Assembly: GCF_051401765.1 (NCBI RefSeq)
Contig: NW_027480438.1
Location: forward strand, 6,696,001-6,760,000
Direction of reading: 5' to 3'
DNA length: 64,000 nt
Source of the DNA: Calliopsis andreniformis
Taxonomy: Eukaryota; Arthropoda; Insecta; Hymenoptera; Andrenidae
Part shown: one piece after another, positions 27,280 through 39,700 of the stretch
Numbering within the stretch: the stretch's first letter is position 1
Layout: each line of letters begins with the position of its first letter
The notes under the pieces: generated by a model
Seen by the model: only the letters and a program-made list of their open reading frames with translations
The model's database searches: none
What the model was told of the DNA's origin: nothing
Position numbers and translations under genes: made by a program

Positions 27280-30200
27280 ATTCTCAATCCTCAATCCTCA
27301 ATCCTCAATCTTCTATCTTCAATCCCCAATCCTCTATCATCAATCCTCAATTCTCAATCCTCAATCCTCAATCCTCAATCCTCAATCTTCAATCCTCAAT
27401 ACTCAATCTTCAATCTTCAATCCTCAATTCTCAATCCTCAATCCTCAATCCTCAATCCTCTATCTTCGATCCTCAACACTCAATCTTCAATCCTCAATCC
27501 CCAATCCTCAATCCCCAATCATCATTCTTCAATCCTCAATACCCAATCCTCAATCTTCCATCCTCAATCCTCAATCCTCAATTCTCAATCCTCAATCCTC
27601 AATCCTCAACCCTCAATCCTCAGTCCTCAAACCTCAATTCCGAATCCTCAATCCTGAATCCTCAATCTTCACCCCTCAGTCCGCAACAATCAATTGTCAA
27701 TCCTCAATCCTCAATAGAATATCCTCAATTCACAGTTTTCAATACCCAATCCCCAACCTCCAATCTTCAAATCTAAATCCACAAACATCAATTCTCATCA
27801 CTCAACCCTCAACACTCAGTCCTCAATCTTCAATCCTCAATCCTCAATCCTCAATCGTCAATCCTCAATCCCCAATTCTCTATCATCAATCCTCAATCCT
27901 CAATCCTCAATCCTCAATCCTCAATCCTCAGCCTTCAATCCTCAATACTCAATCTTCAATCTTCAATCCTCAATCCTCAATCCTCAATCCTCAATCCGCT
28001 ATCCTCAATCTTCAATACTCAATACTCAATCATCAATCCTCAATCCTCAATCCTGAAATCCTCAACCCTCAATATTCAACACACAACCCTCAACCTTCAA
28101 TCCTCAATACTCAACCATCAATCCTCAATTCTCAATGCTCAATAGAATATCCTGAATTCTCTGTTTTCAATACTCAATACTCAACCTTCAATCATCAAGT
28201 CTCCAACCACAAACATCAATTCTGATCACTCAACCCTCAACACTCAGTCCTCAATCTTCAACCCGCAGTCCTCAATACTCAATCCTCAGTCCTCAGTCCT
28301 CAACCTTCAATACTCAATCCTCAATCCTATAATCCTCAATCCTCAATATTCAACACACAACCCTCAAACATCAATCCTCAATTCTCAATACTCAATAGAA
28401 TATCCTGAATTCTCAGTTTTCAATACTCAATCCTCAATCTTCAATCTTCAAGTCTCCATCAACAAACATCTATTCTCATCACTCAGCCCTCAACAATCAG
28501 TCCTCAATCTTCAATCCTCAAACCTCAATCCTCAATCTTCAATCCTCAATACTCAATATTCAATCCTCAATCCTCAATCCTCAATCCTCAATCCTCATTC
28601 TTCAATCCTCAATCCTCAATCCTCAATCTGCAATCCTCAATACTCAATCCTCAATCCTGAATCGTCAATCCTCAAACCCCAATCCTCTATCATCAATACT
28701 CAACCCTCAATCCTCAATCCTCAAACCTCAATCCTCAATCTTAAATCCTCAGTACTCAATCTTCTATCTGCAATCCTCAATCCTCAATCCTCAATCCTCA
28801 ATCCGCAATCCGCAATCCTCAATCCTCAATCCTCAATCCTCACTCATCAATCCTCAATCCTCATTCTTCAATCCTCAATCCTCAATCCTCAATCCTCAAT
28901 CTGCAATCCTCAATACTCAATCCTCAATCCTCGATTCTCAATCCTCAATCCTCAATCCTCAATCCGCACTCATCAATCCTCAATCCTCATTCTTCAATCC
29001 TCAATCCTCAATCCCCAATCTTCTATCTTCAATCCCCAATCCTCTATCATCAATCCTCAATCCTCAATCCTCAATCCTCAATCCTCAATCCTCAATCTTC
29101 AATCCTCAATACTCAATCTTCAATCTTCAATCCTCAATCCTCAATCCTCAATCCTCAATCCGCAATCCTCAATCTTCAATCCTCAATACTCAATCTTCAA
29201 TCCTCAATCCTCAATCGTGAAATCCACAATCATCAATATTCAACACACAACCCTCAAACTTCAATCCTCAATACTCAACCATCAATCCTCAATTCTCAAT
29301 ACTCAATCGGCAGTCTTCAATCCTCAACACTCAATCTTCAATCCTCAATCCTCAATCTTCAATCCTCAACACCCAAACTTCAATCCTCAATCCCCAATCC
29401 TCAATCCTCAATCCTCATTCTTCAATCCTCAGTACCCAATCCTCAATCTTCAATCCTCAATCCTCAATCCTCAATTCTCAATCCTCAATCCGCAGTCCTC
29501 AGTCCTCAAATATCAATCCTCAATCGTCAGTCTTCACCCTCAATCCTCAATCCTCAATCCTCAATCCTCAATCTTCAATCTTGAATCCTCAATACACAAT
29601 CCTCAATCCTCAATCCTCAGTCCTCAAATCTCTATTCTGAATCCTCAACCCTGAATCCACAATCTTCAGCCCACAGTCCTCAACAATCAGTTGTCAATCC
29701 TCAATCCTCAATATGATATCCTCAATTCACAGTTTTCAATACTCAATACTCAATCTGCAATCTTCCAACCTCTATCCACAAACATCAATTTTCACCACTC
29801 AACCCTCAACACTCAGTCCTCAATGTTTAATCCTCAATCCTCAATTCTCAATCTTCGATCCTCAATACTGAATCTTCAATCCTAAATACTCAGTCCTCAA
29901 TCATCAATCCTCAATCCTTAATCCTCAATCTTCAATCCTCAGTCCCCAATCCTCAATCTTCAATCCTCAATCCGCAATCCTCATTCTCAATCCTCAATCC
30001 TCAATCTACAATCCTCAATACTCAATCTTCAATCCTCAATCCTGAATCCTCAATCCTCAATCCTCAATCCTCAATCAGCGATACTCAATCTTCAATAATC
30101 AGTCCTCTATCCTCAATCCTCAATCCCCAATACTCGACCATCGATCCTCAATTCTCAATACTCAATAGAATATCCTGAAATCTCAGGATTCAATGCTCAA

Positions 30201-31743
30201 ACATCAATCCTCAACCCTCAGCCCTCATTCTCAAACCTCAACCCTCAATCCTCAGTCCTCAATCCTCAATCCCCAATCCTCAATCTACAATCCTCAAGCC
30301 TCAATCCTCAATCCTCAATCCTCAATCTTCAGTCCTCGATACTCAATCTTCAATCCTCAATCCTCAATCCTTAATCCTCAATCCTCAATACTCAATCCTC
30401 AAAGTTCAAAACACAACCCAAAACCATCAATCCTCAATACTCAACCGTCAATCCTCAATTCTCAATACTCAATAGAGTATCCTGAATTCTCATGTTTCAA
30501 TACTCAATCCACAATACTCAATAATCAAATCTCAATCGTCAAACATCAATTCTCAACACTCAATCCTCAACACTCAGTCCTCAATGTTTAATCCTCAATC
30601 CTCAATTCTCAATCTTCGATCCCCAATACTGAATCTTCAATCCTAAATACTCAATCCTCAATCATCAATCCTCAATCCTTAATCCTCAATCTTCAATCCT
30701 CAGTCCCCAATCCTCAATCCTCAATCCTCAATCTGCAATCCTCAATACACAATCCTCAATCCTCGATTCTCAATCCTCAATCCTCAATCCTCAATCCGCA
30801 CTCATCAATCCTCAATCCTCATTCTTCAATCCTCAATCCTCAATCCCCAATCCTCAATCTTCAATCCTCAATCCTCAATCCTCAATCCTCAATCTTCAAT
30901 CCTCAATACCTAATCTTCAATCCTCAATCCTGAATCCTCAATCCTCAATCCGCAGTCCTCAGTCCTGAAACATCAATCCTCAACCGTCAGTCTTCACCAT
31001 CAATCCTCAATCCTCAATCCTCAATCCTCAATCCTCAATCTTCAATCTTGAATCCTCAATACACAATCTTCAATCCTCAATCCGCAGTCCTCAAATCTCA
31101 ATTCTGAATCCTCAATCCTGAATCCACAATCTTCAGCCCACAGTCCTCAACAATCTGTTGTCAATCCTCAATCCTCAATAGGATATCCTCAATTCACAGT
31201 TTTCAATACTCAATACTCAATCTGCAATCTTCCAACCTCTATCCACAAACATCAATTTTCATCACTCAACCCTCAACACTCAGTCCTCAATGTTCAACCA
31301 TCAATCCTCAATTCTCAATCTTCGATCCTCAATACTGAATCTTCAATCCTCAATACTCAATCCTCAATCATCAATCCTCAATCCTTAATCCTCAATCTTC
31401 AATCCTCAGTCCCAAATCCTCAATCTTCAATCCTCAATCCTCAATCCTCATCCTCAATCCTCAATCCTCAATCTACAATCCTCAATACTCAATCTTCAAT
31501 CCTCAATCCTCAATCCTGAAATCCTCATTCCTCAATACTCAATCGTCAGTCTTCAATCCTCAACACTCAATCTTCAACCCTCAATCCCCAATCCTCAAAC
31601 CCCAATCATCATTCTTCAATCCTCAATACCCAATCCTCTATCTTCCATCCTCAATCCTCAATCCTCAATTCTCAATCCGCAATCCTCAGTCCTCAGTCCT
31701 CAAACAGCAATCCTCAACCCTCAGCCTTCATCCTCAATCCTCA
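27280..31743. repeat. 4,464-bp higher-order repeat, first copy
   Basis: Contents are delta (27,714), theta (28,052), alpha2 (28,141), theta' (about 28,327), alpha1 (about 28,396), theta (29,217), beta1 with ATGATATCC (29,711), epsilon (30,173), an alpha3 variant (about 30,470) and beta2 (31,180). It pairs with 31,744 onward at offset 4,464. The offset rises to 4,485 after a 21-bp loss near 28,375 and to 4,625 after a 140-bp gain in the second copy. At 30,580 it leaves the alpha3 context and re-enters a beta1 tail (TCAATGTTTAATCC). Confidence 0.82.
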
Positions 31744-34700
31744 ATCTTCAATCCTCAATCCTCAATCCTCAATCTTCTATCTTCAATCCCCAATCCTCTA
31801 TCATCAATCCTCAATTCTCAATCCTCAATACTCAATCCTCAATCCTCAATCTTCAATCCTCAATAATCAATCTTCAATCTTCAATCCTCAATTCTCAATC
31901 CTCAATCCTCAATCCTCAATCCTCTATCTTCAATCCTCAACACTCAATCTTCAATCCTCAATCCCCAATCCTCAATCCCCAATCATCATTCTTCAATCCT
32001 CAATACCCAATCCTCAATCTTCCATCCTCAATCCTCAATCCTCAATTCTCAATCCTCAATCCTCAATCCTCAACCCTCAATCCTCAGTCCTCAAACCTCA
32101 ATTCCGAATCCTCAATCCTGAATCCTCAATCTTCACCCCTCAGTCCGCAACAATCAATTGTCAATCCTCAATCCTCAATAGAATATCCTCAATTCACAGT
32201 TTTCAATACCCAATCCCCAACCTTCAATCTTCAAATCTAAATCCACAAACGTCAATTCTCATCACTCAACCCTCAACACTCAGTCCTCAATCTTCAATCC
32301 TCAATCCTCAATCCTCAATCGTCAATCCTCAATCCCCAATACTCTATCATCAATCCTCAATCCTCAATCCTCAATCCTCAATCCTCAATCCTCAGCCTTC
32401 AATCCTCAATACTCAATCTTCAATCTTCAATCCTCAATCCTCAATCCTCAATCCTCAATCCGCAATCCTCAATCTTCAATACTCAATACTCAATCATCAA
32501 TCCTCAATCCTCAATCCTGAAATCCTCAACCCTCAATATTCAACACACAACCCTCAACCTTCAATCCTCAATACTCAACCATCAATCCTCAATTCTCAAT
32601 GCTCAATAGAATATCCTGAATTCTCTGTTTTCAATACTCAATACTCAACCTTCAATCTTCAAGTCTCCAACCACAAACATCAATTCTGATCACTCAACCC
32701 TCAACACTCAGTCCTCAATCTTCAACCCGCAGTCCTCAATACTCAATCCTCAGTCCTCAGTCCTCAATCTTCAATACTCAATCCTCAATCCTATAATCCT
32801 CAATCCTCAATATTCAACACACAACCCTCAAACATCAATCCTCAATACTCAACCATCAATCCTCAATTCTCAATACTCAATAGAATATCCTGAATTCTCA
32901 GTTTTCAATACTCAATCCTCAATCTTCAATCTTCAAGTCTCCATCCACAAACATCTATTCTCATCACTCAGCCCTCAACAATCAGTCCTCAATCTTCAAT
33001 CCTCAAACCTCAATCCTCAATCTTCAATCCTCAATACTCAATCTTCAATCCTCAATCCTCATTCTTCAATCCTCAATCCTCAATCCTCAATCCTCAATCT
33101 TCAATCCTCAATACTCAATCTTCAATCCTCAATCCTCAATCCTCAAACCTCAATCCTCAATCTTCAATCCTCAATACTCAATCTTCAATCCTCAATCCTC
33201 AATCCTCAATCCTCAATCCTCATTCTTCAATCCTCAATCCTCAATCCTCAATCTGCAATCCTCAATACTCAATCCTCAATCCTGAATCGTCAATCCTCAA
33301 ACCCCAATCCTCTATCATCAATACTCAACCCTCAATCCTCAATCCTCAATCCTCAATCCTCAATCTTCAATCCTCAGTACTCAATCTTCTATCTGCAATC
33401 CTCAATCCTCAATCCTCAATCCTCAATCCGCAATGCGCAATCCTCAATCCTCAATCCTCAATCCTCACTCATCAATCCTCAATCCTCATTCTTCAATCCT
33501 CAATCCTCAATCCTCAATCCTCAATCTGCACTCCTCAATACTCAATCCTCAATCCTCGATTCTCAATCCTCAATCCTCAATCCTCAATCCGCACTCATCA
33601 ATCCTCAATCCTCATTCTTCAATCCTCAATCCTCAATCCCCAATCTTCTATCTTCAATCCCCAATCCTCTATCATCAATCCTCAATCCTCAATCCTCAAT
33701 CCTCAATCCTCAATCCTCAATCTTCAATCCTCAATACTCAATCTTCAATCTTCAATCCTCAATCCTCAATCCTCAATCCTCAATCCGCAATCCTCAATCT
33801 TCAATCCTCAATACTCAATCTTCAATCCTCAATCCTCAATCGTGAAATCCACAATCATCAATATTCAACACACAACCCTCAAACTTCAATCCTCAATACT
33901 CAACCATCAATCCTCAATTCTCAATACTCAATCGGCAGTCTTCAATCCTCAACACTCAATCTTCAATCCTCAATCCTCAATCTTCAATCCTCAACACCCA
34001 AACTTCAATCCTCAATCCCCAATCCTCAATCCTCAATCCTCATTCTTCAATCCTCAGTACCCAATCCTCAATCTTCAATCCTCAATCCTCAATCCTCAAT
34101 TCTCAATCCTCAATCCGCAGTCCTCAGTCCTCAAACATCAATCCTCAATCGTCAGTCTTCACCCTCAATCCTCAATCCTCAATCCTCAATCCTCAATCTT
34201 CAATCTTGAATCCTCAATACACAATCCTCAATCCTCAATCCTCAGTCCTCAAATCTCTATTCTGAATCCTCAACCCTGAATCCACAATCTTCAGCCCACA
34301 GTCCTCAACAATCAGTTGTCAATCCTCAATCCTCAATAGGATATCCTCAATTCACAGTTTTCAATACTCAATACTCAATCTGCAATCTTCCAACCTCTAT
34401 CCACAAACATCAATTTTCACCACTCAACCCTCAACACTCAGTCCTCAATGTTTAATCCTCAATCCTCAATTCTCAATCTTCGATCCTCAATACTGAATCT
34501 TCAATCCTAAATACTCAATCCTCAATCATCAATCCTCAATCCTTAATCCTCAATCTTCAATCCTCAGTCCCCAATCCTCAATCTTCAAACCTCAATCCGC
34601 AATCCTCATTCTCAATCCTCAATCCTCAATCTACAATCCTCAATACTCAATCTTCAATCCTCAATCCTGAATCCTCAATCCTCAATCCTCAATCCTCAAT

Positions 34701-35205
34701 CAGCGATACTCAATCTTCAATAATCAGTCCTCTATCCTCAATCCTCAATCCCCAATACTCAACCATCGATCCTCAATTCTCAATACTCAATAGAATATCC
34801 TGAAATCTCAGGATTCAATGCTCAAACATCAATCCTCAACCCTCAGCCCTCATTCTCAAACCTCAACCCTCAATCCTCAGTCCTCAATCCTCAATCCCCA
34901 ATCCTCAATCTACAATCCTCAAGCTTCAATCCTCAATCCTCAATCCTCAATCTTCAGTCCTCGATACTCAATCTTCAATCCTCAATCCTCAATCCTTAAT
35001 CCTCAATCCTCAATACTCAATCCTCAAAGTTCAAAACACAACCCACAACCATCAATCCTCAATACTCAACCGTCAATCCTCAATTCTCAATACTCAATAG
35101 AGTATCCTGAATTCTCATGTTTCAATACTCAATCGACAATACTCAATAATCAAATCTCAATCGTCAAACATCAATTCTCAACACTCAATCCTCAACACTC
35201 AGTCC
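31744..35205. repeat. 4,464-bp higher-order repeat, second copy (3' part lost or replaced)
   Basis: It repeats the first copy through delta (32,177), theta (32,515), alpha2 (32,606), alpha1 (about 32,880), theta (33,842), beta1 (34,338), epsilon (34,798) and the alpha3 variant (35,098). Near 33,055-33,200 a group of 20 heptamers, including TCAAACC and TCATTCT variants, is repeated internally and accounts for the 140-bp excess. At 35,205 it continues into TCTCTCTTC, the normal alpha3 tail, where the first copy had jumped away. Confidence 0.82.
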
Positions 35206-35600
35206 TCTCTCTTCAATCTTCCATCCTCAATCCTCTATCCTCAAGCGTCAATCCTCAATCCTCAATCCTCAACCCTCAATCCTCAGTCCTCAAACCTCAA
35301 TTCCGAATCCTCAATCCTGAATCCTCAATCTCCATCCCTCAGTCCGCAAACATCAATTGTCAATCCTCAATCATCAATAGCATATCCACAATTCACAGTT
35401 TTCAATACTCAATCCCCAATCTTCAATCTTCAAATCTCAATCCACAAACATCAATTTTCATCACTCAACCCTCAACACTCAGTCCTCAATGTTCAACCCT
35501 CAATCCTCAATTCTCAATCTTCGATCCTCAATACTGAATCTTCAATCCTCAATACTCAATCCTCAATCATCAATCCTCAATCCTTAATCCTCAATCTTCA
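35206..35600. repeat. Tail of the left dialect
   Basis: It holds the normal alpha3 tail, a gamma-like block near 35,380 with AGCATATCCACAATTC, and at about 35,455 the second half of a beta2 block (ATTTTCATCACTC to AATGTTC). The gamma-like block matches the one near 9,158. The beta2 head with AGGATATCC is missing, so gamma and beta2 have been joined at their shared ACAAACATCAATT core. Confidence 0.68.
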
Positions 35601-35880
35601 ATCCTCAATCCTCACACTTCAGTCCTCAATACCCAATCCTCAATATTCAATCCTCGATCCTCAATCCTCACTTCTCAATCCTCAATCCTCAGTCCTCAGT
35701 CCTCAAACATCAACCCTCAACTCTCAGCCCTCAACACTCAATCTTCAATCCTCAATCCCCAATCCTCAATCCTCAATCCTCACTCTTCAATCCACAATAC
35801 CCAATCCTCAATATTCAATCCTCGATCCTCAATCCTCACTTCTCAATCCTCAATCCTCAGTCCTCAGTCCTCAAACAGCA
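35601..35880. repeat. Lambda doublet, 168-bp spacing (type example at the dialect border)
   Basis: The core CAATATTCAATCCTCGATCC is followed by TCACTTCTC and a double TCAGTCC. Complete doublets with 168-bp spacing are at 35,641/35,809, 39,806/39,974, 43,650/43,818, 60,425/60,593 and 62,264/62,432. The one at 54,589/54,631 has collapsed to 42 bp, and at 52,415 only the second core remains. Confidence 0.88.
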
Positions 35881-36000
35881 ACCCTCAACTCCCAGACCTC
35901 ATCCTCAATCCTCAATCCTCAATCCTCAATCCTCAATCCTCAATCCTCAATCTTCTATCTTCAATCCTCAACACTCAATCTTCAATCCTCAATCCTCAGT
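35601..36000. repeat. Lambda doublet 1, start of the right dialect
   Basis: Two lambda units are centred on CAATATTCAATCCTCGATCC at 35,641 and 35,809, exactly 168 bp (24 heptamers) apart. The first ends in CAAACATCAACC and the second in CAAACAGCAACC, the same pair of endings seen in the doublets at 60.4 and 62.3 kb. It marks the change from left to right dialect. Confidence 0.85.
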
Positions 36001-36730
36001 CCTCAAACCTTAATTCTGAATCCTCAATCCTGAATCCTCAATCTTCAATCCTCAGACCTCAACCATCAATGCTAAATTCTCAATACTCAACAAAATATCC
36101 AGAATTCTCAGTTTTCAATACTCAATCCCCAATCTTCAATTTTCAAATCTCAATCCACAAACATCAATTCTCATCACTCAACCCTCAACACTCGGTCCTC
36201 AATCTTCAATCCTCAATCCATAATACTCAAACGTCAAACCTCAATCCCGAATCCTCTATCATCAATATTCAATCCTCAATCCTCAATCCTCAATCCTCAA
36301 TCCTCAACCTTCAATCCTCAAAACTCAATCTTCAATCTTCAATCCTCAATCCTCAATCCTCAATCCTCAATCCGCAATCCTCAATCTTCAATCCTCAATA
36401 CTCAATCTTCAATCCTCAATCCTCAATCCTGAAATCCTCAATCCTGAAATCCTCAATCCTCAATATTCAACGCACAACCCTCAAACTTCAATCCTCAATA
36501 CTCAACCATCAATCCTCAATTCTCAGTACTCAATCGTCAGCCTTCAATCCTCAACACACAATCTTCAATCCTCAATCCTCAATCTTCAATTCTCTATCTT
36601 CGATACTCAATACTGAATCTTCAATCCTCAATTCTCAATTTTCAATTCTCAATCCTCAACCCTCAGTTATCGTCCTCAATTCTCAATTCTCAATCCTCAA
36701 TCCTCAATCCACAGTCTTCAATCCTCAATA
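36001..36730. repeat. Eta-mu segment, copy shared with 62.6 kb
   Basis: Eta is near 36,055 and reads into TGCTAAATTC and AACAAAATATCCAG. It is followed by a mu block with AACGCACAACC near 36,470. The same run is found at 62,640-63,332 at offset 26,615. Here the TGAAATCC 8-mer is doubled (about 36,430 and 36,444), adding 14 bp, so the offset falls to 26,601 at the end. The segment ends at the zeta landmark. Confidence 0.85.
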
Positions 36731-39700
36731 ATCTATCTCCAATCCTAGATCCCCAATCCCCAATCCTCAATCCTTAATCCTCAATCTTCAATCCTCAATC
36801 CCCAGTCCTCAATCTTAAATCCTCAATCCTCAACACTCAATCCTCAATCCTCAATCCTCAATCTTCAATCATCAATACTCAATCTTCAATCCTCATTCTT
36901 CAATCCTCAATCCCCAATCCTCAATCCCCAATATTCAATACACAACCCTCAACCATCAATCCTCAATACTGAATCATCAATCCTCAATTCTCAATAGTCA
37001 ATAGAATATCCTGAATTCTCAGTTTTCAATCCTCAATCCTCAATCGTCCATCCTCAAGCATCAATCCTCAATCCTCAATTCTCAATCCTCAATACTCAGT
37101 CGTCAATCGTCAATCCTCAATCCCCAATCCTCAATCTTCAATCCTCAATCCTCAATCCTCAATCCTCAATCCTCAATCCTCAATCTTCAATCCTCAATAC
37201 TCAATCCGCAATTCTCAACCCTCAGTCCGCAATCCTCAATCCTCAGACCTCAATCCTCAACCGTCAGTCCTCGTCATCAATCCTCAACCCTCAATCCTCA
37301 ATCCTCAGTCCTCAATCCTCATTCCTCAAACCTCAATCCTCAACCCTCAGTCCTCATACTCAATTCTCAATTCTCAATCCTCAATCCTCAATTCTCAATC
37401 TTCAATCCTCAATAATCAATCTCCAATCCTAGATCCTCAAACCTCAATCCTCAGTCATGAATACTCCATCTTCAATACTCAATCCACAATCCTCAATCCT
37501 CAATCCTCGATCCTCAATCCTCAATCCTCATCCCTCAAACCTCAATCCTCAACCCTCAGTCCTCATACTCAATTCTCAATTCTCAATCCTCAATCCTCAA
37601 TTCTCAATCTTCAATCCTCAATAATCAATCTCCAATCCTAGATCCTCAATCCCCAATCATCAATCCTTAATCCTCAGTCTTCAATCCTCAATCCTCAATC
37701 CTCAATCCTCAATCCTCAATCCTCAATCTTCAATACTCAATGCTCAATCGTCAATCCTCAATCCTCAGTCCGCAATCCTCAATCCTCAGACCTCAAACCT
37801 CAACCGTCAGTCCTCGTCAACAATCCTCAACACTCAATCCTCAATCCTCAATCTTCAATCATCAATACTCAATCTTCAATCCTCAATCCTCAATCCTCAA
37901 TCCTCAATCCTCAATATTCAACACGCAACCCTCATCCATCAATTCTCAATACTCAACCATCAATCCTCAATTCTCAATACTCAATACTCAATAGAATATC
38001 CTGAATTCTCATGGTTCAATACTCAATCCACAATATTCAATAATCAAACCTCAATCCTCAAACCTCAATTCTCAACACTCAATCCTCAGCACTCAGTACT
38101 TTCTCTTCAATCTTCCATCATCAATCCTCTATCCTCAAGCGTCAATCCTCAATCCTCAATCCTCAACCCTCAATCCTCAGTCCTCAAACCTCATTGCCGA
38201 ATCCTCAATCCTGAATCCTCAATCTTCATCCCTCAGTCCGCAACAATCAATTGTCAATCCTCAATCCTCAATAGAATATCCTCAAGTCACAGTTTTCAGC
38301 ACTCAATCCCCAATCTTCGATGTTCAAATCCCAATCTACAAACATCAATGCTCATCACTCAACCCTCAACACTCAGTCCTCAATCTTCAATCCTCAATTC
38401 TCAATCCTCAATCGTCAATCCTCAATCCCCAATCCTCTATCATCAATCCTCAATCCTCAATCCTCAATCCTCAATCTTCAATCCTCAATACTCAATCTGC
38501 AATCCTCCATCCTCAATCGTCAATCCTCAACCCTCATTCTTCAATCTTCAACCCCCAATCCTCAATCTTCAATCCTCAACACTCAATCCTCAATTCTCAA
38601 TCCTCAATCCTCAATCCTCAGACCTCAAACATCAATATTCAACCCTCAGTCCTGGTCCTCAATCCACAAACCTCAATCCTCAATCCTCGATCTTCAATCA
38701 TCAATATTCAATACTCAATCCTCAATCCTCAATCCTCAATCCTCAATCCTCAATCCTCAATCCTCAATCCTCAATCCTCAATCCTCAATCTTCAATCCTC
38801 AATCCTCAATCCTGAATCCTCAATCCTCAATCATCAATCCTCAATCCTCAATCTTCAATCCTCAATCCTCAATCCTGAATCCTCAATCCTCAATCATCAA
38901 TCCTCAACACTCAATCTTCAATCCTCAATCCTCAATCTTCAATCCTCAATACTCAATCTTCAATCCCCAATCCTTAATACTCAACCCTCAATCCTCATTC
39001 ATCAATCCTCAATACCCAATCCTCAATCTTCAATCCTCAATCCTCAATCCGCAATCCTCAATCCTCAATCCTCAGACCTCAAGCATCAAGACTCAACCCT
39101 CAGTCCTCGTCCTCAATCCACAAACCTCAATCCTCAATCCTCGATCTTCAATCATCAATATTCAATACTCAATCCTCAATCCTCAATCCTCAATCCTCAA
39201 TCCTCAATCCTCAATCCTCAATCCTCAATCCTCAATCTTCAATCCTCAATACTCAATCTTCAATCCCCAATCCTTAATACTCAATCCTCAATCCTCAATC
39301 GTCAATCCTCAAACCGCAATCCTCTATCATCAATACTCAATCCTCAATCCTCAATCCTCAATCCTCAATCCTCAATCTTCAATCCTCAGTACTCAATCTT
39401 CTATCTGCAATCCTTAATCCTCAATCCTCAATCCTCAATCCGCAATCCGCAATCTTCCATCCTCAATCCTCAATCCTCAATCCTCAATCCTCAATATTCA
39501 ATCCTCAATCCTCGATCCTCAATTCTCAATTTTCAATCCTCAATCCTCAATCCTCAGACCTCAAACATCAATACTCAACCCTCAGTCCACGTCATCAATC
39601 CTCAATTCTCAATCCTCAAACCTCAATCCTGAATCCTCAATCTTCAATCCTCAATACTCAATCTTCAATCCTCAATCCTCAAACCTCAATCCTCAATCCT

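Larger units (their letters stand above)
1..35600. repeat. Left dialect of the array (delta/alpha/beta/epsilon higher-order repeats)
   Basis: This half is recognised by landmarks beta (AGGATATCC), gamma (ATCCTCATTTCACAG), delta, and epsilon (TGAAATCTCAGG), which are absent or nearly absent on the right. Their order is cyclic and conserved: delta, theta, alpha2, theta', alpha1, theta, beta1, epsilon, alpha3, gamma, beta2. Full or partial passes start near 5.2, 7.6, 12.7, 16.9, 21.1, 23.5, 27.3 and 31.7 kb. The first 2.3 kb is atypical because it carries eta landmarks otherwise seen only at 36.1 and 62.7 kb. The right limit is set by the last beta2-type tail near 35,455 and the first lambda landmark near 35,610. 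Confidence 0.8.
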
